NCBI GenBank assembly: GCA_032871835.1
Contig: CM065301.1
Location: forward strand, 15,083,291 to 15,147,290
Length of the DNA stretch: 64,000 nt
DNA from: Dipteronia dyeriana
Taxonomy: Eukaryota > Streptophyta > Magnoliopsida > Sapindales > Sapindaceae
Reading direction: 5' to 3'
The notes under the pieces were generated by a model, which made no database searches, had not been told where the DNA came from, and saw nothing but the letters and a program-made list of their open reading frames with translations. This document shows positions 37,095-47,036 of this stretch, in pieces. Positions within the stretch are counted from its first letter, which is position 1. Each line of letters opens with the position of its first letter. The position numbers were made by a program, and so were the translations under genes.

Positions 37095-37199
37095 TAAGGG
37101 ATGCAAGATTTGTGTCTTGTCCCAAGTGATGTGGAAGTAGATAGGTGTTAAATGATATTTCAAAATAAAAATATAGGTGTTCAATGAAATTGAAGAACA

Positions 37200-37202
<3 letters not shown>

Positions 37203-37246
<44 letters not shown>
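37203..37246. repeat. (TA)n microsatellite
   Basis: About 22 uninterrupted TA dinucleotides. Confidence 0.95.
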
Positions 37247-37250
<4 letters not shown>

Positions 37251-38656
37251 AAAAACATATAATATTGATAAATAATAAAAAATCTAAAGTGTGTTTGAAA
37301 GAAATAAAAAAAATGTAAATTATATAGTTAACTTAAAAATTTGTTTATATACATAATGATTTTGTTATTCTAATAAAAAAATAATTTAAAACTTTATTTT
37401 TCACGATCAAATTTGTCTCATGATTTTGATTCGTTTTCCATTCTGAGCAATCGATTTGTACTTCCTTAAAAAAGATTGAAAATTTATTTAAATCAGAATC
37501 TAGGGTTTATTAAAATGGAAAGAGTTTTTTATGATATATGCTACTATCAAGCTATTAATAGGATTTTTTTTATAAAAGATTAAAATATGAAACTAATTAA
37601 TAATTATTGGTGGGTGTATTAATAAACAATTAGTTTTCTTAATAATTTCACTCAAAGGTATTATTGAATTTTTAAAAATATGTTAATTTGAGGTGTACAT
37701 ACGATTTTTAAGGGGTGCAAATATCGTCACTCAATCTCATATATAACATTGGATGACTATATTGTCACCTAAAAAAAGTTCTTTCCATGTCCATATTTTA
37801 ATGAATTTTTTTATTCTTAAAATAACCTTATACATAATTATTTTAAAGGATATGTATTTATATTCAAAATTCAAATTTACTTCCTACACACATTAGTTAT
37901 ACACACAATCTGTTATAAACCCTAGTAATATATACAAAATAAAAACTCGTACCACAAAAAAAAAAAAAAATTCACATGTAATCAATGAATAAACAAATAA
38001 AGAATTGATTTGATGAATTATGAATGAATATTAATATGTTTGTTTTGGTTTTTATTATTGTTTTTTGATTGAAAAAAAAAATCATTTTTCAAAGGAAAAA
38101 CAATGATTTTTTTGGTTGTTTCTTTATTTGATACATGATTTGATTGAAACAAACAATCTATATTACACTATGGATACAAAATGAAAAATTATCTCAAAAA
38201 TGACAACCTGAAGCTATATTTATATTAATGAAAAAGAAAAAAAAAATTGAGATTCCAAATTGAAGAATAGAATATTCATTGATCAAATCATTCACTCAAT
38301 AGTCTGGTAAGTTGTTTCTTTTAAAGAACTGATTACTCAAATGAGAATAAAGATAGAGTATCATTCCATATGTCAATATAAATACCAATTTTAATTTACT
38401 TTCTTTTTTTGTTCAATAGATTACGCTTCTTCGAGAAATTTCGTAGAACATATTTTATGCTTCAACTATATTAGCACCATTACCATTAGGTTTATTTTTT
38501 TTAACTTTGATGTTTTTGTTGGGTTGAGAGAGAACAAATAGCGATAATCAAATTTAGAAGATAAAATGAGATTATCCTTATTTCAAAATTTGTGCAAGGG
38601 AGATGGTAACCTTTGAAAACAATAAAATTCGGTCAAAGAAACTATAAACGCTAGCC
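37247..38656. other. AT-rich intergenic region
   Basis: No gene, RNA gene or bounded mobile element recognised over this stretch. It consists mainly of A/T homopolymer runs and low-complexity sequence. Confidence 0.45.
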
Positions 38657-38963
38657 TAGACATGACCACGGTAACCTAACCGAACCGTAACCGTAACCGT
38701 AACCGTATGAAATGAACTATAACCGGAACCATGGAACCAGTTCCGGATCCGTGGGAACGAAGGTTCGGTTCCGGTTCGTCTCCTAAAAAAACAGGTCAGG
38801 AACCGGCGGTTTGGTTCCGGTTTTGGAACCGTTAGTTCCAGACCATTTTTTTTTAATTTGAATTTAAAAAAAAAAAAACAGACCGTTGGCCCCAATGACT
38901 ATTTTTTTTCCTTTTTTCTTTTTTCTTTTCTTTTTTTCTTTTCCCTTTAATTTCCTATACATA

Positions 38964-38992
<29 letters not shown>
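38964..38992. repeat. C29 homopolymer
   Basis: Twenty-nine consecutive C in the leader of the hAT transposase gene. The true length is uncertain because such runs are hard to sequence. Confidence 0.9.
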
Positions 38993-38994
<2 letters not shown>

Positions 38995-39230
38995 ATTCAT
39001 TTCTTTTCACACCATTTCTCTCTCAATTCTCCTAATTCTCTTCAATTATCTCTCTATTAGTTAATTATTTATTTGTTTATATTTATTATATTGCAATTAT
39101 TATTTTTTAAAATCATTTAAAAATCCTTGTCAACAATTTTTTTAAATATATTTCCAATAAAATTTTCAAATTTATTTTCATCCATTTATTTTATTTTTTT
39201 GAAGAGTTCTTTTACAAATTAATTTTTTTA

Positions 39231-40389
39231 ATGGCAAGTGGAAGTGGAGTAGGAGACATTCCACCAAGGCATTTCGTTTCTAGGATCGGTAACGGTCGTA
39301 TGTCGGAGCCGGATCCCATCCAGCCGGATAATATCGGTTTTGACGACATCGCTTACCATGAGTTCCTGCAACGGCAAGCCTATCTTGAATCCCTAAACTA
39401 TCAATCCAATTCAAATCCCCCTTTAATAGTTTCTGAACTCAATGCTTGCCAGCCTAGCCCTAGCCCCAGCCCCGACAATATGACAAGCCAATCAGAAAAT
39501 ATACCCGATTTCGCTGTAGATCCAGATTTTGAAGAGGCGTTAGAGAATGAAAAGAAACAGCCCAAATCTGATCTATTCGTTCCCCACATTAAGAAAGTTA
39601 CGAAACCGGATGGAACATGTTGGGTGGTGTGCAATTATTGCCCTAAAGAATACAAGTGGACTAAATCTGGAGGATACGGCACATATAGGAAGCATATTAC
39701 GACCCGTCATCCAGCAGAACATGCTAAGGGGAGTACACAATCTCAAATTTTCAGGTTTTATACCCCTAACACTCAATTATTTAAATATAGTGATCAAGCT
39801 AATAGATAAGAATTAGCTAGGATGGTAACTGTAGAACATTTACCTTTTAGTTTTGGTGAAAAAGTTGGTTTTATTAAATATTGTCATAAAGCATTAAATC
39901 ATGTTGCATGTCGTGTCCTTAGAACCACTCTCACACGTACAATGTATGATATTTATAAAAAGAAAAAAAGGATTTTGAAAAAATATTTTGCGAACTATAA
40001 AGGTCGTGTTTCCGTAGTGCCGACATATGGATTGACCATTGGTGAATGCATGCATACTTGGGTGTAACTTGGGTGTAACTTGTTATTATATAGACAAAGC
40101 ATGGATAATACAAAAAAGAATTCTTGCATTTAGAGTTTTTGATGATGCATATATTGCTGATAATATTTATAAAAATATGAAAATCATTTTTAAAGAGTAT
40201 AAAATTGAAAGCAAAAATTTTTCAATTGGTTTTGATAATGCTTATAATAATACATCATCTATTTCTTCTTTAATTGAATTATGCAAACCTTATTTTAATA
40301 GTAATTTTTTTTCATCAAAGATGTGCTTGCCATGTTTTAAATTAATACGTATAATAGTAATTAACTTTAAAGCTTATTATATATTATAA
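39231..40389 (+). pseudogene. hAT transposase (RICESLEEPER-like, BED zinc finger), broken and truncated
   Basis: It starts MASGSGVGD, with a long hydrophilic leader including a Ser-Pro run. The BED zinc finger follows (CNYCPKEYKW...YRKHITTRH, C2H2 spacing, about residues 138-165), which binds the element ends. After a TAA at 39808 the same protein continues with RMVTVEHLPFSFGE, then a region with ADIW...DHW-like residues in another frame. Next comes GVTCYYIDKAW (about 40070), where an 11-base TTGGGTGTAAC unit is duplicated in tandem, then FSIGFDNAYNN with a later acidic residue. The C-terminal hAT dimerisation domain is missing. It is not functional. Confidence 0.8.
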
Positions 40390-40640
40390 CTAACCGAGAT
40401 TATTTTAAATGTTACAATAATACTAATCGATCTTTTTGTATGGTATATATTTATCCACATATCTGTACCATGTATTTTTTTTAAGCTTTTACTATGAGTA
40501 GAATATGAATCGCTAACTTGTGAGTCATTTACCAAAACTTTAAGCTCGTCCATCTATCAGCTTGGTTATGCCCATGAGAGCCAATACAAATCGGTATTAA
40601 TTACTTGTTTGTGGACATAAAAGAAAACCAATAAAAATAT
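40390..40640. other. Intergenic, nothing recognised
   Basis: AT-rich spacer between the truncated hAT and a foldback MITE. Confidence 0.4.
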
Positions 40641-40811
40641 AGTAATTCTACTTTGTCCAAATTTAGTACCTAAACCTAGTGCATAAATGATGTGGCATCA
40701 TTCTGATCCATTCATTTACATTGTATTAGATTTGTTTGATTTAAATGAATGGATCGGACTGATGCCACATCAGTTTAACACCAGATCTGGATGGACAAAG
40801 TAACTTACTCT
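40641..40811. mobile_element. Foldback MITE, ~170 bp
   Basis: Almost the whole segment is an inverted repeat. GATGTGGCATCA.TCTGATCCATTCATTTA on the left (about 40690-40720) pairs with TAAATGAATGGATC.GACTGATGCCACATC on the right (about 40741-40773). Outer arms ending ACTTTGTCC / GGACAAAGT pair less well. It would form a long hairpin. No target duplication could be fixed. Confidence 0.75.
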
Positions 40812-41976
40812 AAAAAATATATGTTAAATAGTTCTTTAAAATTGAAACATTTTCATAAGGAATATTTATTTATTTATATTTCATTTTCAAGCAAAAATTA
40901 CAAATAATTATTTATCAAATATCTGCTATTAACTAAGTAAATATGACTTTCCTTTGCTAATTGAAGTTGGTCCAATGTTAAATTCTCCACATCTATCATA
41001 TCAATGGAGTCAAGGGTTCTATTCTTATCCCTAGTCTTAACTCTCAAATTTGTAAAGATTTTTTTTAATAAAAAGAAATAACAAATCAATGAATATAAAT
41101 ATTAAGTCCCAAAAGCAATGAATTGGTATAGCTGGTAGTAGACAGATTCACATGGCTTATGACTTTGAGATTTGAGAAGTCATTTTCTTGTTAATTTGAA
41201 AGCAACTACACAAGCATGAAAGAGAACGAGCCTCCTAGGCTCCTACCAATATTTAGTGAAAGGTATTCCCTATACTATACCCTACCATTTTAATTAATTA
41301 TTAACGAAAATAACTTTTTATTGTTTTAGTCTAAACAAATGATGAGGATCAGAGAGAGTAGAGACAAGAACGTGAAAAGAAAGTATCAACTATACGTCTA
41401 TACTAGTAAACAAGTATAAGTGTAGAGAATGTCAAAAGCTGATCAATGAGATCCATCTATTATCTATATATCCATCTAAAAGTGGAATCTATATAACAAA
41501 GAAAGGACTATATATATATCCTTCACCATCACAATTACATATCACACACAAACTTCATGAATCTCTCTAAAATTCTTCCATTAACAGATTTTCAGGTAGC
41601 TAACCATCAATTTTTTTTGGACCACAATTTACAGTTTTATTAGTATTTATAATCATTTTCAGATAATGTTTTAAGTTTAAGTCTCTAAGATATATAATTA
41701 TCACTGTTATACCAAATTGGAAAAGTATATTGATAAGAAAGGGCCGCCCGTGATATATATTCACCAAACATGTTGGCATTCAATTTCAACGTAGCCTAAC
41801 TCTTGATTATTATGCTGCTGTACCTGTAGCGTTCAAGTTCAGCATGATTGCTCCTCACCAAAATCCTCACTCATGCATTCATTGCAATCAGTTTTACCAT
41901 TTCTTTTCTTTTTTTGAATCCCCAAAACTTATAATTTGGAGAAGGATCCTTTTCGGGTGTAGACTGAAAGTAATTA
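40812..41976. other. Intergenic, promoter-like segment near 41340-41600
   Basis: No protein gene recognised. Around 41470-41600 there are TATATATA boxes, a CTTCACCATCACAATTACATATCACACAC leader-like stretch, and a short ATG frame ending at a GTAGCT donor-like site. A weak hairpin can be drawn at about 41775-41850. This could be an untranslated transcript; the sequence alone does not prove it. Confidence 0.3.
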
Positions 41977-43066
41977 GGGATATTATCATTTCCCCCCTAT
42001 AGTTTGATATATTAATAACTTTACCCTCTTTAATTCTAAAAATGGATGATCTTTACCTTAAAAACCAAAATATTCTAAATTTTACCCCTTACCGTCAATA
42101 ATTCCGTTAAATCCTCCATTGAACGTTAAACTTGAGGGATAATATGGTAAAAGGCAAATCAAAATTAATGGAAAATATAATTTAAGATAAACTCATATTT
42201 AATAATAATATATAAAACAGATTTATGAAAAAGAAAAATAAAAAGAAAATAAGAAAACAAAAGGAACCCTAGAAAATCTAGAAATTCAAAGACCGTAATT
42301 TTTTTTCTTTTTCTTTTTGATATATTTTTCTTTTCAAAAAATATATTATTTCAATTTGATAAAAAAACCCAGAAAATCAAAGCCCATAAAATGAAAGGGA
42401 AAAACATTCAAAAATAAATAAATAAAGAAAGAAAGATAATAATAATAATTTCCTTTTTTTTTTCCTTTCGTTTTATTATTTTCTTTTTCTTTTTCATTTT
42501 CATAAATCTGTTTGTATATATTATTATTGAATATGTTTTTATTTTGAATTATATATAAGTTTATTTTAAACAAATTATATAACTATATATATATATACAT
42601 TTAAATCAACAAACCTTCAACAGCGAGTTGTAGTAGCTTAGTTGGTTAGATCTTATGGCTATTAACATAAAGGTCCAAGGATAAGTCCTTGATGAAGATG
42701 TTTTTATTTATTAATTAACAGTCAAATGGATTTTGGTTGGAAAACTTGGCAGAAGGGGAAAATGACCAATACTTTGAGTTTCAGGGGGTTGATTGACTAT
42801 TATTAAAAATAGAGGGACTAGTTTATCTAATATGATAAACAATAAGGGGAAAATGATAATTTTCCTTTTTTAATTATGAGTTTGAGGGTAAAATTGTTTT
42901 TTGACTACGTTTTGAAGTTAGAATCAATTTTTTTAATGGAAATCCTGACGAAAGGAGTAAAACTTTAGATATTTTGGTTTTCAAGGGGAAGATCAACAAT
43001 TTTTAGAACCAGAGGGGGTAAAGTTACTAATAGGTCAAACTACATGTGGGAAAAAGATAATATCCC
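41977..43066. mobile_element. Long-TIR foldback MITE (MULE-like), 1090 bp
   Basis: The left arm starts GGGATATTATCATTTCCCC. The right arm reads, on the complement, GGGATATTATCTTTTTCCC. The arms match at roughly three bases in four for at least 120 bases, with further pairing inside (TAATAATAATATATA...ACAGATTTATGAAAAAG against its complement near 42490-42530). Flanking 9-mers AAGTAATTA (41968-41976) and AAATAATAA (43067-43075) match at 7 of 9, fitting a Mutator-type duplication. The right arm contains extra sequence (about 42580-42840) that unbalances the arms. Confidence 0.75.
42624..42696 (+). pseudogene. tRNA-Asn-like fossil inside the MITE
   Basis: TAGCTTAGTTGGTTAGA matches the tRNA D-arm and A-box (TAGCTCAGTTGGTTAGA in plant tRNA-Asn). 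The next bases, GGCTATTAACATAAAGGTC, resemble the tRNA-Asn anticodon arm and variable region (GGCTGTTAACCACAAGGTC), with ATT where GTT would be. The T-arm is degraded: CAAGG and CCTTG can pair, but the loop lacks TTCRA. The acceptor stem is not complementary. It is a decayed tRNA or a tRNA-derived SINE piece, not a working tRNA gene. Confidence 0.55.
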
Positions 43067-43770
43067 AAATAATAATTGATGCCTAATTTTTTTTATTTTT
43101 TCCAATCAAGTATACTCTTAACCATAAGCTTATATAAGGACAGTGTAAGTAATTTTGATGCCTATACGGTATACCATTTCGCACACAGTTGACAAATTTT
43201 AAATAAATATAATATACAAAAACAGTTATTTTAAAAAAAATATTTTTATCAGTCGACAAAACACAGTCAAAGTTAAGAAAGAGCACAATAAGAACAAATG
43301 ATAACCTTTTGCAATTAATAATTTCTGAAAAGCCGAGAAAAAAAAGAGTGATGAGTTGCAATTAGTGTAGTCCATAAAATATAATATTGTTAATCTCCAA
43401 AATATGTATGCATGTGAGCAGGAAATGATACTCACAGACTCACAATCGCAGGCACATATAGATGGTGTTTGGAAGATATAATTGATATATTGACCACAAA
43501 ACTTCACATAATTAACTGTTTTGCATTTAGCTCTGACCGAAACTGGGTGCTATTTATATCATACTGTCTATCGTGCTTTAAAATAAACAAGGAAAATATC
43601 ACTTACCATCTAAATAATTTCACTGAGAGAGGTTTTGAAAAAAATACGATGAAGTTTAAATAATGTTTCTAGTGAATTTTAACAAAGATTTCTATCAAAT
43701 CTTATAATTCAAAGGGGATTTTTTGAAAGTTTTACGGTCAATTTTTTCTTTTTTGAAATACAACTATCGG
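43067..43770. other. AT-rich intergenic region
   Basis: No gene recognised. The frames on both strands are short and of random composition. Confidence 0.4.
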
Positions 43771-44347
43771 GACATGCTCAAAGATGTGAATAATAGTGGA
43801 AATTATAAAAAGCATTTAGCTATAATATAGAAACCATATAATTACAGGGACAATTATGTGAGATGAAGTAATTATCTTGTAATTTTTAGTTTTATTTTTA
43901 AATTTTAAATCTTTAAATTTTGTAAATCTCATCATTGGATTTCTATCGAACGACTAATAACAATTCAATAACTATATTGAGACTGTATAGTAGCTTAATA
44001 ATAATAATAAAAAAAACTTGTTAAGGACCACAATGATTTTCATCGTTTTATGAAATGTTCTATGCCAAAACAAGTCCCCAAAGATGTGACAAATTGAGGA
44101 AATTATAAAAAAGGATTTAACTATAATATAGAAACCATATAATTTCAGGGTCAGTTATGTTTTATTTTATTTTTAAATTTTAAATCTTTAACTTTTTTTA
44201 AATCCCATCATTGGATTTCTATCCAACGACTAATAACAATTCAATAACTATATAAAAACTGTATAGTAGTTGAATGAAAAAAAAAAAAAAAAACTTGGTA
44301 AGGACCGCAATGGGTTTTTATCTTTTTATAAAATGTACTATGCGGCC
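43771..44347 (+). repeat. Tandem duplication, ~306-bp period
   Basis: Two adjacent copies: AAAGATGTGA.TAAT....GGAAATTATAAAAA at about 43781 and again at about 44089. Both continue through ACTATAATATAGAAACCATATAATT, CATCATTGGATTTCTATC.AACGACTAATAACAATTCAATAACTATAT and an A-run, and end in AAGGACC.CAATG. The second copy has internal deletions. Confidence 0.85.
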
Positions 44348-44473
44348 CCCCTCCCACACCCCTCAAAATTTAAAACCAATCGCTGACGATGAGCTAATCG
44401 AAAGATAACAGAGAAAGAGAAAGAGGAAAGGAGAGTGAGGAGACAGAGGGTGCAGTGTGCAACTTTTTCCAAA

Positions 44474-45294
44474 GAACATATCCAACCCATTGCATTAATT
44501 TGGTGCAATTTTACAACAACTTTCACACCATTTTTTTTCCATCTCCAACCAATTATACCAAATGTTACTCTAAAAAGAATATTCCTTAAATATTCTCTTT
44601 TTTATTATTTCTTAACAATTAACATTTCACCCTTTAATTAACATAAGTTAATAAATTGACAAATTGGTAAATTAAGAAATTAAATTAAATTAACTAAAAT
44701 ATTGCATTTATTAATTGACTTCGACATTACATTTCATAAAAGAAATAAAAAATACAAAAAAAAAAAAGTGCAATGATCTTGGAGGATCCACAAAATGATC
44801 TCCGGACTACTAAATTGTTGTAATTTCTATTGTATTTTTTCCTTAATGTTTTTATTAATGTTGTGTGTTGCTTTAATTGTTTTGTTTTCAATTTAGTGTT
44901 TTTTATTAACATATAGTATTTTTTGTATTATATACTTAATTTTATTTTATTATAAATATTAATATAAATAATAATTAAATTAAAATAAATATAAATTAAA
45001 CAAAAAACATTAAAAAATTAAAAAGATACATTTTGAATAAATTTAATTGACTAAGGATAAAACTGTGATTAAAAAAAACTTTTAAATAAGGGATACAATC
45101 AGAATAGATTTTATTAAATAATACTCAATTTGTGAATAAATATAAATTTAGGGACTAAAAAAAAAAAGAATTGCAGTGATGCGCTATTTCTTCGACTGTG
45201 CTTGCCCGGCTTCAAAATAGCTTAGCTCTTTGCCGCTTGGTTAGAGAGGAAACTTTGTAACAAATTGGAGATCGGTGCTTGGGTTGGGATGTTC
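44474..45294 (-). mobile_element. Internally deleted Harbinger derivative (821 bp)
   Basis: The left 290 bases are the reverse complement of the right terminal region of the Harbinger element at 3121-3473, sharing CCATCTCCAACCA, TACCAAA and GAATATTCC blocks, AACATTTCAC and TGCATTTATTA. Directly after this, at 44765-44815, is the end of the accessory gene, with a ...GGSTK then SPDY-stop reading on the plus strand, aligning with the last codons at 110-150. The far end, GGGTTGGGATGTTC, is inverted to the start GAACATATCCAACCCA. Everything between the transposase stop and the last accessory-gene codons has been lost. TAA follows at 45295-45297; the left flank is AAA. Confidence 0.75.
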
Positions 45295-45410
45295 TAACTT
45301 GGTATTTTTTCTATTTTTTTCCCTCAAAAATCTATAACCAACACTCAACATATAAACGATGTACTAAAGTAATGCATTTAAGACAAGAGTTTAGACACCT
45401 TTAAGTTTTA

Positions 45411-45970
45411 GGGCAAATTGTACAAACTTCTCATGAGTTTAATCAATATTGCACTCATATGCAATTTTTGATAAAATTGCATAAATTTCCCCTACTACTC
45501 ATCGACTAATTGTTTAACTAGTCTTAAAATTTAAAATAACTAAATTAACCATGAATTGATTATTTTATTATAATAATTATTATATTTGAGAATTTTATTA
45601 TAATAAAATTAATTAACTAACCGTTTTTTGTTTTAAAAAACATTTTTATCGATTTGTTTTTATTTTTCTTAAAAATAATTTAAAAATAAAAGAAAAAATG
45701 GTTAGTGAATTAATTAGGTTCTATTTATAATAAACCCCCTAACCGTTTAAATAAAAAAATGGTTAGTTAATTAATTTTATTATAATAAAAATCTCAAATA
45801 TAATAATAATTATAATTAAATAATTAATTCATGGGTAATTCAGTTATTTTAAATTTAAGGGTTAGTTAAACGATTAGTCAATGAATAGTAGGAGAAGTTT
45901 GTGTAATTTTAGTAAAAGTTGCATATGAATGCAATATTGATTAAACTCATGAGAGTTTATGCAAATTTCC
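45411..45970. mobile_element. Foldback MITE with ~250-bp inverted arms and 10-bp target duplication
   Basis: Left arm from GGGCAAATTGTACAAACTTC (45411), right arm ending GCAAATTTCC (45970). The arms are complementary over most of their length, including ATGAGTTTAATCAATATTGCA, GTTATTTTAAATTT-type and TTAATTAACTAACCG blocks. The 10-mer TTAAGTTTTA stands on both sides (45401-45410 and 45971-45980). Length of duplication and long arms suggest a Mutator-derived MITE. No coding content. Confidence 0.85.
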
Positions 45971-45980
45971 TTAAGTTTTA

Positions 45981-47036
45981 TGACGAGATTTGATTGTGAA
46001 GAAAGAAAGGGGTCATAATAATAATAAGGTTGAAGATGAAGACTAAGGGTATTTTTGTAATTGTTTGGCTATGAAGTGAAATGAAATTTTCATATTCGAT
46101 TGGTTAAAAACAAAATTCAATAATTTTATAAGGTTAATTTTGACAATTTCATCAGAAAAAGAATAATATTAACCAAAAAATACTGATATTTTTTTTTTCC
46201 TGTCTCTCACTTTGTATTTTTCTTATTTGGATCCTCTCCTAACTTAATTATATCTTAAGCCACATGTTAGTTTGAATTTAAAATTTCCAAATTAGACTAA
46301 AAACAAAATTGCATTCACTTTCATAACTTGTCAAAATAAAATTTTCATTTTTATTCAATTTATATATATAACACCTTGATTGTTGATGTGACTCAAAATT
46401 TGGACATTCTCAGACATATAAACAAACACCCTACAGTCCTTTCTAACCAAACCACTTTTTGAACAGTGGTAAATTTGAAACGTTTCGGTTATCATCTTTA
46501 ATACGTTATTTATGACGCATGTTAATATAACCATTTTTATTTGGGTTAACAAACTACAATACGTTCTTATAACTACCAATTACTCGTTGCATGTATCCTA
46601 TTGATGCTGTCTTAAAACTTAAGAAACCATCCTAAAACTGGCCTCACCTCTGCATCATTATTACATCACACTAGTGTCGTTTGGTGCCGACACTGGCATG
46701 TTTCTTGGTGCTGAAAAGTAAACAATTGATTGATCTACTTACATGCCAACAATATAATATAATCTCAATTATCTCTTCATAAAATTAAGGTACACTTGAG
46801 TTGCTATCAACCATCTTACAGTCACAAGACTAACATGTGATGCATTGATGACCCTCATACTTGGCCCCTCTGTTTCCAGTCACTGCTTGTTATCAGTTTT
46901 TGATCCCTTAAATCTCTGATTGAAATCATTTGGATATTAACAATTTAACATTGTCCTAAAAGGAACTTGAATTGGATTTGAATGTTCCAGGAAATACCAA
47001 TAAACCAAAGCAGTAAAAGTGACATTCCAGATTTAA
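45981..47036. other. Downstream flank of the HDA8-type gene
   Basis: AT-rich sequence with no gene recognised. The part nearest 47036 will include the 3' untranslated region of the deacetylase gene. Confidence 0.4.

Larger units (their letters stand above)
38657..40389 (+). mobile_element. hAT transposon, 3'-truncated
   Basis: The left end TAGACATGACCACGGTAACC is followed by CCGTAACCGTAACC and GGTTCCGGTTC-type subterminal motifs, as in hAT elements. A transposase gene with a BED zinc finger follows. The dimerisation domain and the right terminal repeat are not found, so the element is truncated after about 40389. Confidence 0.65.

Noticed and set aside
40509..40516. CGCTAACT as the right target duplication of the hAT element starting at 38657
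   Set aside because: Only 6 of 8 bases match CGCTAGCC, and the sequence before it does not match the TAGACATGACC end.
41775..41850. Possible microRNA precursor
   Set aside because: The pairing has several mismatches and an offset bulge, and neither arm matches a microRNA I recognise; kept only as a weak observation.
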